Source: Schizochytrium sp. CCTCC M209059
Lineage: Eukaryota > Sar > Bigyra > Thraustochytrida > Thraustochytriidae
NCBI GenBank assembly: GCA_000818945.1
Contig: KN805377.1
Span: 495,017 to 559,016 of the forward strand
Length of the DNA stretch: 64,000 bases
Reading direction: 5' to 3'
Part shown: positions 27,478 to 37,189 of the stretch, piece after piece
Numbering within the stretch: the stretch's first letter is position 1
How the letters are laid out: every line of letters begins with the position of its first letter
The notes under the pieces: model-generated
The model's input: the letters and a program-made list of their open reading frames with translations, nothing else
Database searches by the model: none
Told to the model about the DNA's origin: nothing
Made by a program: the position numbers and the translations under genes

Positions 27478-29124
27478 ATGATCGCGAGGAGTATTTCGTC
27501 CGGCTCGACCAAGAAAGTCATGGTCCTCGACACGCAGTTCGTTGCGTGGTGGACGGAGTGGACTCTCGATAAAGATTGCGCGCGGGGTGCGCCTGGCAGT
27601 GGTGGAAATCTCGCATCGCAGCTCGCGGACCAAGACATCTTGTGGATTCCGTGCCATACGGCCGGCAACCACTGGACTTGCATGTTCGTCTTCCTTCACG
27701 AGCGCCAGTTCGAGTTCTTTGATCCGCTCGGTAGGCCGCCAGGCATTCTTGATGCCGTTTGCCGTCACATCATCCATAGCATTTCTCGCTATGGGGACTT
27801 CATCGACACATCCTCATGGCCGTGCATGCAAGTGACGACGACTCAGGTTCAACAGGACAGCTACAACTGCGGACTTTGGATCCTTGGGGCCCTGGACGTG
27901 GTTAGTGAGGGGTCACGACCAGCAGCTTCGTGGAGATACCGCCGTTCGCCATCACGCTCTCGCTGTTGTCATAAAGCGAGCGAGAAAGGTGTACCCGTGG
28001 AAGAACCTGCGTCTTCAACAGAGAACGTGGAGTATGAGCTGTCCGGGCGCAACGTGGAGCGGGACGTTCTAGGGGAGAAGAATCAGGACAGCCTTGCTGA
28101 CTTGCGGGGCGAGGTGGATAAAATTCGGCGCAGGCAAGAGGCCAACCTCCGCGCGCAGACGCGTTGGAAGAGCCACTCTGCTCCGCAGATCACGAACAAC
28201 ATCAACAACAACAACATCGAATTGAACATCAACCTGCCTTCTGGCAGCCCTGTCGATCTCGCACACGCCGAGCAGGTTGGACGGAGGATCCTGGACGTGC
28301 TCTTCAGACAGGTCAGCGGAGCCACGTTTGTACCACCAAGCGACAGCAGGGTCGCGCGGCGCATCGCAGCTGGGGTGCCAAGGGTGGTCAACACAAGCGC
28401 GCACATTAAGTTTCTCGAGCAGCGCGAACAAGACCGGGTTACGCAGTGCGAAACCGACGCGCAGAAGAAGCGAGTGCAGTTCGTTGAGGAGGTCGATGTT
28501 GAGTTACTCTTGATCCATCTAGCAGCCGAGTCGCCAGATGTCTTCTGTTATAATCGAGGCGAAAGGATGACCAAGCAGGTCCTCGCCAAATATCTCGAGC
28601 TGCAGGGTGATCGGGTAAGCCCGGCGATGTCAAGGTCCGCTCTACTCGAACGCATTCGCGTTCTGAAGACCAATCGACCTGGCACCTTGTCTCCTACGAC
28701 AACCTCTGCTGCATCGATCTCTAACTCCAGTTCTTCGATGGCCGCAAGTTCTGCTGCATCACCTGCTCCAGATCCAACTGGGGCCTCCACTCCGCAGAAC
28801 GAAGTCATCTCGGCAGACGACGAAGCTCTCATCATCAAAGCGNNNNNNNNNNNNNNNNNNNNNNNNNNNNNNNNNNNNNNNNNNNNNNNNNNNNNNNNNN
28901 NNNNNNNNNNNNNNNNNNNNNNNNNNNNNNNNNNNNNNNNNNNNNNNNNNNNNNNNNNNNNNNNNNNNNNNNNNNNNNNNNNNNNNNNNTCACATACGGA
29001 GCACCTCCAGCGCTCCTGCGCCGCCGCCGATGCCCTTGTAGGGCATCCCAACGAGCGCGTGGCGCTGCTGACGTCCGCCAGTGGCGACAACTGCATTTCC
29101 ATCCCAAACATGATGCAAATGTGA
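27478..29124 (+). CDS. Ulp1/C48-type cysteine protease-like ORF with assembly gap
   Basis: From the first ATG after an in-frame TGA. A C48 peptidase core is clear: ILWIPCHTAGNHWTCMF (His65), FEFFDPLGRPP (Asp82), TQVQQDSYNCGLW (Gln126, Cys131), the His-Asp-Gln-Cys tetrad of SUMO/NEDD8 proteases. C-terminal to it are basic, Asn-rich and helical segments and a 49-codon run of N. Ulp1-like proteases with unrelated extensions are common in DNA transposons (for example MULE and Ginger-type elements), and the piggyBac-like ORF in this window shows such elements are active nearby; whether this is a host deSUMOylase or transposon-borne cannot be decided. The missing bases happen to keep the frame open if the gap size is right. 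Confidence 0.65.
   Translation: MIARSISSGSTKKVMVLDTQFVAWWTEWTLDKDCARGAPGSGGNLASQLADQDILWIPCHTAGNHWTCMFVFLHERQFEFFDPLGRPPGILDAVCRHIIHSISRYGDFIDTSSWPCMQVTTTQVQQDSYNCGLWILGALDVVSEGSRPAASWRYRRSPSRSRCCHKASEKGVPVEEPASSTENVEYELSGRNVERDVLGEKNQDSLADLRGEVDKIRRRQEANLRAQTRWKSHSAPQITNNINNNNIELNINLPSGSPVDLAHAEQVGRRILDVLFRQVSGATFVPPSDSRVARRIAAGVPRVVNTSAHIKFLEQREQDRVTQCETDAQKKRVQFVEEVDVELLLIHLAAESPDVFCYNRGERMTKQVLAKYLELQGDRVSPAMSRSALLERIRVLKTNRPGTLSPTTTSAASISNSSSSMAASSAASPAPDPTGASTPQNEVISADDEALIIKAXXXXXXXXXXXXXXXXXXXXXXXXXXXXXXXXXXXXXXXXXXXXXXXXXSHTEHLQRSCAAADALVGHPNERVALLTSASGDNCISIPNMMQM
28843..28989. other. Assembly gap (147 N)
   Basis: Run of N inside the Ulp1-like ORF. Its true length is unknown, so the continuity of the frame across it is not proven. 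Confidence 1.
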
Positions 29125-29945
29125 ACGCCCCATATAAACAATAGACAAATATCCGTTGAGTATATAACTCGCTAAATACCCCCCTGTCAATACCCCCCGT
29201 CGAAATTTAAGCGCAGCAGCCCCGCGGGGGGCCTCGAACGCTCAACTTTGAACTACTCTCGCTCCCCCAAAACTCGGCCAAAACCTTTACTGCAAATTTT
29301 GTGCAGTCCGCCGTGGCACGGGCCTGTCCTGTGTCCCGCTCCGATGCTCGCGCGTGGACTTGCTGAAGAAATTTTCTGAACATTACGAAACCATGTCGAA
29401 CCGTAAGGTTTTACCCTAATGCCAAATCTTGTTTGAAGAAAGGGAGGCGCGGGCGCGGCAATTTAAGAGGACTGTTGTTGACATACACATTCTGCTTTTG
29501 CATGCGCACATGATCTCTATGCTATTTGCTCCTTGTACTTCTGATGTTACTGGTCCTGCTGGCTGGGCCTAATTCGAGACACGACTGTTCATGGATCTTG
29601 ATCGCCTCTTCTTTTCTGTTTGAAAAGTAGCAGATTTTGATCTACCCGCCAGAAAATTCCCATCACTTTGACCCAACGTCTTGGTTTCGTGGCTTTATTT
29701 TTTTGTAATTTTAATATCTTGTGTGTAGGCGTGTGTGTTTTAGCCACCAAAATTACGCGAAAGCTTGGTTTGCTTGCGCAAAGTGATTGAGATTGAGATT
29801 CAGACACTGTTTATGCACCGGCGATAATGTAAAAGATAAAAACTATCAGAGCTAGCGGTACAAGGACCTCGAGACAACCCCGCGCTAGCGGAGAAATGCC
29901 TTCGATATCTTTGGACAGGAAAATTGAGGTGAGGGAAGGCCCCAT
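29125..29945. other. Gene-free spacer
   Basis: AT-richer DNA with C-runs near 29180-29200 and a short GC-rich palindrome (CCCCGCGGGG) near 29220. A tRNA-like T-arm was considered there and rejected. No gene seen. Confidence 0.5.
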
Positions 29946-30869
29946 CTATTTATGTTTCCAGACGGGATCGCGCTTTTCCAAAAATGCACGAATGCCCTCA
30001 CCGGCATCCTCGGTCTTCATGTTCTCGATCATGGCCTCGTTGGCGACTTCGTAGGCGTCCTTGAGATCAAGATCCATTTGGGCCCGCAGCGTTTTCTTGC
30101 CAATGCGCAAGGCGCGGCCCGAGCGGCCAGCAATCTGTCGCGCGATTTCAAAAGCCTCGGCATGCAGATGCTGAGTGGTGTCTTCGATGATCCCCGTCTG
30201 CTTCTGCGGTGGCTCAATAGTGCGAGAGACGAGCCCCATGAGCCGTGCTTCGTTCGCGGGTACCAGACGGCCGGTGAGGAGCATGTCCATGGCGTTTTTG
30301 CGGCCAATGGCGCGCACAAGCGGGACCGCGGGCGTGCTGCAAAAGAGCCCAATCGAGACGCCAGGTGTCGCAAAGCGGCACGAGGCGGTCGCCACGGTGA
30401 CGTCGGCCGCAGCAGCGAGCTGGCATCCTGCGGCCGTGGCAATACCGTGTGTGGCCGCCACCACGGGTTGGGGAATCTCCTCCACGAGCTGCATGACACG
30501 GCTGCAGAGCGTAAAGAGTTCGCGGTGCTTATCGGGCGTGTTGAAGCCCTCACTTGTCATCTCGCGAAGGTCATGGCCTGCGCAAAAGGCCGGGCCATTG
30601 GCCTGAATCAGCACGCAGCGCACGCTCTCGTCGTCCTGCACTGCCGTCAACTCCGCTTCGAGGCGTCGCAGCAGGTCGAACGAGAGCGCGTTGCGCTGCT
30701 TGGGCCTGTTCAGCGTCAGCACCGCCACGGCGTCTCTGCGGTCCGAGAGCAGCGCCGGGCCGTTCTCGCGCGAGGCCCCCGCCGTCGTCAGACCCCGCGC
30801 GGCCACGCGGGTCAGCAGCCCGCCGCGGCTGGCCGCCATGCCTCTTGCCGAGGCCACCATCGCCAGCAT
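29946..30869 (-). CDS. ECHDC3: ECHDC3-type enoyl-CoA hydratase/isomerase family protein
   Basis: 307 residues. An Arg/Ala-rich, acid-free start (MLAMVASARGMAASRGGLLT) looks like a mitochondrial presequence. Crotonase core: VLTLNRPKQRNALSFDLLRR, GPAFCAGHDLREM (oxyanion-hole region), GIATAAGCQLAAAADV, FATPGVSIGLFCSTPAVPLV, and the C-terminus AFLEKRDPVWKHK. The GHDL, ATAAGCQL, GLFCSTP and KRxPVW blocks are those of ECHDC3 rather than ECHS1, whose two catalytic Glu are not at the expected places. ECHDC3's substrate is not settled; it is linked to fatty-acid and lipid metabolism. Divergent from PEX10 with 380 bp between starts. Confidence 0.92.
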   Translation of the reverse strand: MLAMVASARGMAASRGGLLTRVAARGLTTAGASRENGPALLSDRRDAVAVLTLNRPKQRNALSFDLLRRLEAELTAVQDDESVRCVLIQANGPAFCAGHDLREMTSEGFNTPDKHRELFTLCSRVMQLVEEIPQPVVAATHGIATAAGCQLAAAADVTVATASCRFATPGVSIGLFCSTPAVPLVRAIGRKNAMDMLLTGRLVPANEARLMGLVSRTIEPPQKQTGIIEDTTQHLHAEAFEIARQIAGRSGRALRIGKKTLRAQMDLDLKDAYEVANEAMIENMKTEDAGEGIRAFLEKRDPVWKHK

Positions 30870-31249
30870 CCTCCCGGCCTTGGCGGCCTCCGCGGGCGCG
30901 CCGCTCCGACGCCGGGCTCCGCTCCACCGAGGACTCGGCCCGGAAAGGCGCAGCTAGGTCAGGCCGTCGCCGCCGCCGCTCAGGCTGCGTCCCGGCGCTG
31001 AGTCAAGGCGGGTTTGGGATCTGGCGGCCTCCCATGGACGGAGCAAGCAAGCAGCTCTGCTCTGCAAGGCGAGGCGAGCCAGGGCAAGCAAGACCCCTTC
31101 GAGGCGAACGAGCAGCGCGACGCGGCTCGGTCGGCGCGCGGAGAGACGGCGAGGCGAGTCGGAAAAGGGCCAGGACACTCCAGGCCTCGGCTCGAACTCG
31201 GACTCGGACTCGGACTCGGACTCGGACTCCGGCTTGAGCAGAAGGGAAG
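30870..31249. promoter_or_regulatory. Bidirectional promoter region, ECHDC3/PEX10
   Basis: GC-rich 380-bp interval between divergent starts. A GACTCG hexamer repeat sits directly upstream of PEX10. Shared regulation is inference from geometry. Confidence 0.5.
31195..31230. repeat. (GACTCG)6 hexanucleotide repeat
   Basis: Six near-perfect ACTCGG/GACTCG units 20-55 bp before the PEX10 ATG. Confidence 0.93.
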
Positions 31250-32644
31250 ATGGCGAGTCCCATGCAGCAGCAGCTGTTGCCGGAGGCGCCGTGGCCGCCG
31301 ACCTTTGAGCGCGCGGGCCAGCCGGACATGGTGCTTGCGGCGCAAAAGGACGCGTACTATAGACAAAAGGTGCGCGAAAAGTTCCTGGGCGGCTTCGACG
31401 TAATCCTACAGCCGTACCAGTCGGTGGCCGTCATGCCGGAGGTGAAGCTGCTGGCAGAACTTGCGTACTTTGCGCTCACCACGGGGCGCGGAAGACAGAC
31501 GCTCGGCGAGGAGTATTGCGATGTGCTTCCGGTTGTGGTGCAGAAACAAGGCGGCCGTAGGGAAGCCTGGGCAGCGCCGGGCAAGCTGCACAAATTAGCG
31601 TTGCTTTTCTTCGGTGTCATTGCCCCATATTTGGTGAAACGCATCGAGAGCGGTGGGTGGAAATCGCTCGCCGTCCTCTTTCAGAAACCGCTAACAGCTG
31701 CCGAGCGCGCAGCCGAGATGCGTCGTCGCATGCTTGAGCGCGCGCGCCAACAGACGCAACAGAGCCAATCTTCTTCCGCATCGAGATCGGGGACGAAAAT
31801 TGATGTCGATGCGCCTGCGGAATCTCCGCTCGTGACCTTGAAGAAGAAGCTCGTGGACTTTTGGACAGAGCACAGGGAAAGCTTGCTCTGGGTTCTGGGC
31901 TGGTCTGGGATTTTCTCCAAGGTGCATTTGGCAGTTTTCTATCTTCGTGGGACCTATTACGAATGGTCAAAGCGGCTTGCAGGGTATCAGCATATCTTTA
32001 CGCGTGCGCCAAAGTCGGATCGCCCTTCGTATCGTGTGCTCGGCTGGTTCCTTCTCGCACAGCTCGCCATTGGCGCTGCCCCGGCAATCCGAGGTGCCAT
32101 TCGAAGTGTGCTCTTCGCTTGGGGTTTTCTGGCGACTAAAAACGGGAAAAAGCTGCGATCCTCCAAGAAAAGTAAAAAGGGCAAGTCCCAGCGGGCAAAA
32201 GATTTCGGGGCCACGTCTGTTCCAAGCTCTGATGGCAAGCGTGGAATTACGAGCAACGATCAAAGTAGTGGTAGTGACAATGACGAGGACGACGACGACT
32301 TCGACAATGCTGATGAAAAGTATGATGACGACGATGCTGATGAGGAGTCCAGCGTTCTTGACGCCGATGAAATTGTGCCCTCGTTGCCGACCGCGGACGC
32401 GGCATCCCAGGACCTCGAGGATCTCGATCTCGTTGTGCTTCGCGACAAGAACCACGAGCGGGGAATGGAGCATATCAAGTGTGGCATTTGCCTGAGCCCC
32501 GTGGAAAATGGCGCATGCCCTCCGTGCGGGCATATGTATTGCTACGAGCACATTTCTGAGGCGATTGCTGTTAAAAGCGAGTGCCCTTTGTGCAGACAGG
32601 CCTGCGAGCCTTCTGATATAATGTGCGTCTATTTCACCTTGTGA
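31250..32644 (+). CDS. PEX10: Peroxin-10 RING E3 ligase
   Basis: 464 residues, ATGGCG start. The N-terminal Pex2/10/12 domain has ERAGQPDMVLAAQKDAYY, FDVILQPYQ and hydrophobic helices, then an SSSAS linker, a second membrane-embedded part (VHLAVFYLRGTYYEWSKRLAGYQ, a PEX10 hallmark), a long acidic D/E linker (about 335-395), and a C-terminal RING (411-448). RING ligands: C411, C414, C426, H428, C431, H434, C445, C448; position 6, usually Cys in PEX10, is His here. PEX10 forms the peroxisomal E3 complex with PEX2 and PEX12 that ubiquitinates the import receptor PEX5. Peroxisome membrane. The long acidic linker is unusual for the family. Gene context: divergent partner ECHDC3. Confidence 0.94.
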   Translation: MASPMQQQLLPEAPWPPTFERAGQPDMVLAAQKDAYYRQKVREKFLGGFDVILQPYQSVAVMPEVKLLAELAYFALTTGRGRQTLGEEYCDVLPVVVQKQGGRREAWAAPGKLHKLALLFFGVIAPYLVKRIESGGWKSLAVLFQKPLTAAERAAEMRRRMLERARQQTQQSQSSSASRSGTKIDVDAPAESPLVTLKKKLVDFWTEHRESLLWVLGWSGIFSKVHLAVFYLRGTYYEWSKRLAGYQHIFTRAPKSDRPSYRVLGWFLLAQLAIGAAPAIRGAIRSVLFAWGFLATKNGKKLRSSKKSKKGKSQRAKDFGATSVPSSDGKRGITSNDQSSGSDNDEDDDDFDNADEKYDDDDADEESSVLDADEIVPSLPTADAASQDLEDLDLVVLRDKNHERGMEHIKCGICLSPVENGACPPCGHMYCYEHISEAIAVKSECPLCRQACEPSDIMCVYFTL

Positions 32645-33024
32645 TTCGAAAGTCATGACTTTTTTCTTTCTTTTACCTTTTTGTTTTCTAACGGCAACTT
32701 TTGCGTTTTACAGTCCAGCGTAACATGGATGGTCTCGAAACGTGGGCATGGACAGCCTCGATTTTATTCTTTTTCCTTTCTTTTTTCTCTCGTTGGTTCT
32801 CTCTCTCCTGTTCTCTCGTTTCTCTTCAAAGATGTACTCGAGACATTGCATTTCTAGGTTGTTCCAAAGATTTCTCTTTTCTTGTACCCTGTGAGGTCGT
32901 TCGCGTTCATATTCGAGTGCTTGGCTGCGATATAGCGTTCGTTCCCTACATCTCTCGCACGAGGAAAACTTTGTCTTGAATCGATTGCACACAACGAGTT
33001 GATCCATGACTAGTGCGGGGTCTT
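32645..33024. other. Convergent 3' spacer, pyrimidine-rich
   Basis: TTTTC/CTCTC-rich 3' flanks of PEX10 and the zinc-knuckle gene. No gene. Confidence 0.5.
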
Positions 33025-34372
33025 TTAATGATGATGACCATTCTCCTCCTGACCAGCGGGAGGCTGTAGCAAGCTTGGCACAGTCGTCAAGTCGCTGCCA
33101 TCTGCATGCGTTGGCGTTTTGACGACCGCCTCCTGATTCTGTGCATCTTGCACCGGCTGCTGCTGCATCGACTGCTGCATGTGCTGCTGCTGATATGTAT
33201 AGCCCGCCATCATCGAGTTTTGCATCGCAGGCATCATGAAGGCTCCCGGAGCATACATGAAAGGCTGCGCATAGCTATGCGCCGCAGAGACTGGCGTTTG
33301 CGAGGGAGAATCACCTCCTTCTGCAGACGAGCCCTGATATGACGAAGCTGTACCTTGTGCGGGCGTGGGCATATTGGGCTGGTTCACGTAATAAAGCGGG
33401 GCGCCTTGGTACATGTGGCCGCTATAAGCGCCCATGGGGTTGAGTTGAACCATGGACATGGGAAAGTCAGCAGCTTGGGCGCCCATGGGAGGACTGTAGC
33501 CCACACCGGGGTACATGCCCGACGCGGAGTTTGCACCGTTGGCCCCACTGCCGACACCGCTACCGCCGCCAAAGATCATGGCGTTTGACGTATTAGAAAA
33601 AGGACATTGCTGAAACCAATGGGAGTCACGTTCACCTCCAGGTTTTTTGCAAACCTTGCAGACATAGCCCTCTGTGGGGGGTTGGAAGCCCCCATTCCGT
33701 CGCTGGACTCCATGTGCAGCACCGCCATTTGACTGCCCAGAGCGAGATTTTCTTTCTTCAAGATTGCCCACGTGCCCTGCAGGAGAGGAAAATTCCCGGT
33801 TGTCATTGAAGCTATTGCTGTTGCTGTTACTGTTGTTGCTTTCAGGCTGGTTATTCCTGCTCGTAAAGAAGCGTCGGTTGTGGTTCGGGGCGTTGCTCTG
33901 GCGATTGCGGTGTGCGCTCCCGCCGGGCCATCCGACAGGGGGTGTTCCGTTCGCAAGGCTAGGGCACAATTGGAACCAGTGAGAGTCGGGCTCGCCTCCG
34001 GGTTTTCCACAGATCTTGCACTCGTATCCTGCTTTCGGCCGCTTGTCGCTCGCGCCATGTCTCGATCCTCCGTGGTTCCTGTGCCTTCCGTTGTTGTTGT
34101 TGTTGTTGTTGTTGTTGTTATTCACGCCGCGCCCGCCGTTGGCACGTGGCCCTCGGTTCCGCGCGGCATGCCCGTGTCTCTCTTGCTGGTTAGCCTGGTG
34201 GTGCCGCTGCTGCTGCTGCTGCTGCTGCTGTTGCTGCTGCGAGCCTTGGCCTTCCACTTCCTGGTCCCCATCAACTACTTCTTCTTCCTGCTCCTCAATG
34301 TCACCTCCTAAACCTTCCCCGTGTTCCTCATTTCTGGCGTCTCCCGACTCCTCGCGCGCCGTCCTAGACCCC

Positions 34373-34413
<41 letters not shown>

Positions 34414-34674
34414 GAGGGTCAGACGCTCCATTTGCTCTTGCGCCGCGTCCAGATCCTCGCCCTGCGAAGCCGCGGTCGATGTCGAGGTCGACGTCGACGT
34501 CGACGTTGCGGTCGAGGCCGAGGTCGCCGCTGCTGCTGCTTCGCCTTCGTCGGCGTCTGTCTTGATCGCGGTCCTGGGGGTCTTGGCCGCCGCAGGTGCG
34601 CGCGCGTCGCGGTCGCCCTCCTTGCAGCCGTAGGCGGCGAGCCCGCGCGCGGCGGCGCCGTCAGCGTCGGCCAT
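33025..34674 (-). CDS. Q/N-rich protein with two PGGexDSHWFQxCP zinc knuckles
   Basis: Start chosen at the ATGGCC at 34674; an in-frame ATG at 34734 is possible, and further upstream the frame is Arg-rich and without ATG. About 549 residues. An Ala/Thr/Ser-rich N-terminus leads to polyQ tracts (coded by 34375-34410 and 34207-34240), a polyN tract, then YECKICGKPGGEPDSHWFQ and, about 120 residues later, YVCKVCKKPGGERDSHWFQ. Each is C-x2-C-x9-H-x4-C, a zinc-knuckle spacing, expected to bind RNA. The C-terminal third is Met/Gln/Gly/Pro-rich and disordered. The organisation resembles a cytoplasmic RNA-granule protein (inference). The domain is not one I can name with certainty. Confidence 0.7.
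34375..34410. repeat. (CTG)12 coding repeat (polyQ)
   Basis: Perfect CTG/CAG run read on the minus strand as polyglutamine in the zinc-knuckle protein. Confidence 0.95.
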
Positions 34675-34734
34675 GCCGGCCTCCTTGACCTCGTCCTCGG
34701 AGGCCCTCGCGGCGCGCCTCGCCTCTGCGTGCAT

Positions 34735-37189
34735 GACGCGCCCGCCTCCTTCTCGCGCCGGTTCTGCGCGGCGCGGGCGCCCCGGCTGCCGCGGGCAGAG
34801 CCCTGCGCGCTTCGAAGTGCAGGAGGACCTCGACGCCCGCACGCGCTGCCGCGCGTCGCCCCGTCCGCGCCCGCACGCCCGCTCGCCCGCTCGCCCGCGC
34901 CGGCCCGCCACACAAACACACGCACGCACGCACGCACGCACGCTCGCGCGTCGCCGCGCAGCTCGCGAGCTGGGTGGAGAAAAGCGAATGCGAATGCGGA
35001 AGCAAATGTACTAAATGCTAATGCAGATGCAAATGCAAATTCAAACGCAGAGAGAGATACGGATGTGCTGTGCAAGCAGCACAAAGGCGCAATGAACGCG
35101 AGGCAAGTAAGGACTGACAAACAGACACATGCAGTTGGCCAGACAGACAAACAGACACACAGTCAGACGGACTCGACACCCAGTCTGCGCAGGAACCGGG
35201 TAGTCGCGCAGCGGCAACGACGGCCGCGAGTTCGTTCGTTCGTTCGTTCGTTCGTGCAATCGATCGATCGTCCGTTCGCCGTGGGCAGACAGCCAGGTGG
35301 CTTGAACGTTTGTCGCATGAACTGCCGCGTCGATTGATTGATTGATCGATCGATCGATCGACCGATCAACAGCGGAGAGGATTCCGGAGGTGCAGGCGGA
35401 GGAGGAAAAAAGGACGCCCTGCACTCGAGCCCGGCACCGCCGCTGTGCTGTGCACCGCCCGGCGGTCGCGAGCCCAGCCAGCGTGCGTGTCCCGAGAGAA
35501 ATTTCAAATCCCTATCGGCGCAGCATGCGTGCATGACGCGCGACGCGACGGCGCTCGCAGCCGCGCCTGGATTCGCGCACGCCTTCCCTCCCTGACTCTT
35601 TCCTTCCCTCCCTCCCTCCCTCCCTCCCGTTCTCCCTCGTCCGCCGCCTACACGCAGCGAGTGCGTGCTGCGTTGTGCAGCCCCAGTGCAGTGCAGAGCA
35701 GAGCAGAGCAGAGCAGTGCAGCGGAGAGCACTGAGCGATGTAATGCGGATGTAATGAAATGCGGGGCCTGCGGTGCAATGCAAATCAAGGCGATGCAATG
35801 CAGTGCAATGTAATGCAATGTAATACAATGCAATGCAATGCAATGCAATGCAATGCAATGCAATGCAATGCAGGGCATTGCTTTCTTCCTTCCTTCCTTC
35901 CTTCCTTCCTTCCTTCCTTCCTTCCTTGCACAACTCGCCTCGTCACAGCGACTCGACGCTCGCCAATGGTCGCTGTGCACAATGTCGGGGAGGGAGCGAT
36001 GGAGGGAGGGAAGGAGAACAGGCGGGGAGAGGCAGAAAGGGAGAAAGGGAGAAAGGGAGTAAGGGAAGAGGATCCTGCGTGCCTCCATCTGCAGCTGCGC
36101 CTATCTGCCTGCCTGAAGCTGGTGGCTGGACTGACTGATCTCTCGGTAGCGGCTCGTGGAAGCGACACCCAATCTCACAATTAATCGGTCAAACGATCAA
36201 TCAATTCTGTCAGTGCCGAGAATAACCAACGTCACCGTGACCGCGAGGTCTATGGGTCAGCCTAAGCAGCAGGCCGGCCCATCCTATTCCAAGAACTGGC
36301 GTAACCTCATCCTCCAAAGCCTTTAAAATTCAAGAGACCACCGACGCATGCGCCCTGTCCTCACCCGGAAGAATGTAGACTGGAAGCTATACGAGACGGG
36401 GATACACCAGTACAAGGCGCACACACTCGGGGAAAAGGGGAAACTCGGAGCGGCCTCCGTGCGCGGTGCGCGCGCCGCGTTGAAGTCCAAACAAGTCTTC
36501 TCGACGCTCAACGGCTTTGCGAACCAAAAGACTGGCAGGACCGGACAACTTGAGTCGTGACTCGTGCTGAGGTGACCTACCTGTCGCTAGTAAGCAGCTC
36601 GTTCGTTGGCTTGTTGTGTGTGTGCCGCTCACGATAATGGCCAGTCGGTCACCCTACTCCCGGGACGCGCAACGAGCAGCCAAAGTGAAGAAGAACGAGA
36701 ACGGCATATGCCCGTTGAGACTCGATCTGCACTGCATTGCGCACCCGATTGGGCCGCAGCCACGGGTACTACGTATGTTGCAACAAGGCTTGGCAAGGGA
36801 GGACGAAGGGAAGTAGGTCACAAGAAGCCTCACTTGGGTTAGTAGCATTTATTGGCGTTGTTCTTGTCTGTTGCAGCTGCTGCTGTGGCGTGCTGACGTG
36901 CCAAGCACAACTGCCTGCCTGCTTGCCTGCCTGCCTGTTTCGCGGGGTGACTGACGCGAGTCCGCGAAGCTGTTGTTTGTTCTGTAGCAGGAATTGAAAA
37001 ACCCAGGGAACCTCTTGCAAAAAACGTACGACAGGCTTTGCACTGCCGTAAGGCAGCGGCGCGCACGGAGTGGCGCGAAGCCGGCGGCGGCGGCAGCGGT
37101 AGCGGCGGCGGCGGGCGCCCGAGCAGGACAAGACACCTGCGTACGCGGGTGGCTAACACTGAAGCATAACTTATACGAACTTCAGCAAA
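34735..37189. other. Microsatellite-rich intergenic region
   Basis: No supported gene. 34900-36070 is packed with distinct short tandem repeats; 36070-37189 is ordinary sequence with short chance frames (one plus frame at 36348-36560 has no family match). The right end is the upstream region of the exchanger gene. Confidence 0.6.
34920..36065. repeat. Microsatellite island
   Basis: In order: CACG repeat (34920-34942), AATGC/GCAAAT pentamers and hexamers (34985-35045), ACAGACAA runs (35115-35165), TTCG repeat (35230-35255), ATTG/GATC repeat (35331-35368), CCCT repeat (35602-35628), GCAGA repeat (35687-35715), TGCAA repeat (35826-35870), TTCC repeat (35885-35927), and GGGA-type runs (35990-36060). 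Confidence 0.92.

Noticed and set aside
29205..29275. tRNA-like GGGCCTCGAACGC segment
   Set aside because: The T-stem and acceptor stems do not pair and no anticodon arm can be built.
33025..34941. Full 638-codon version of the zinc-knuckle ORF
   Set aside because: The 5' codons start with GTG and are Arg/Cys-rich, coded by a CACG microsatellite; the downstream ATGGCC is a better start.
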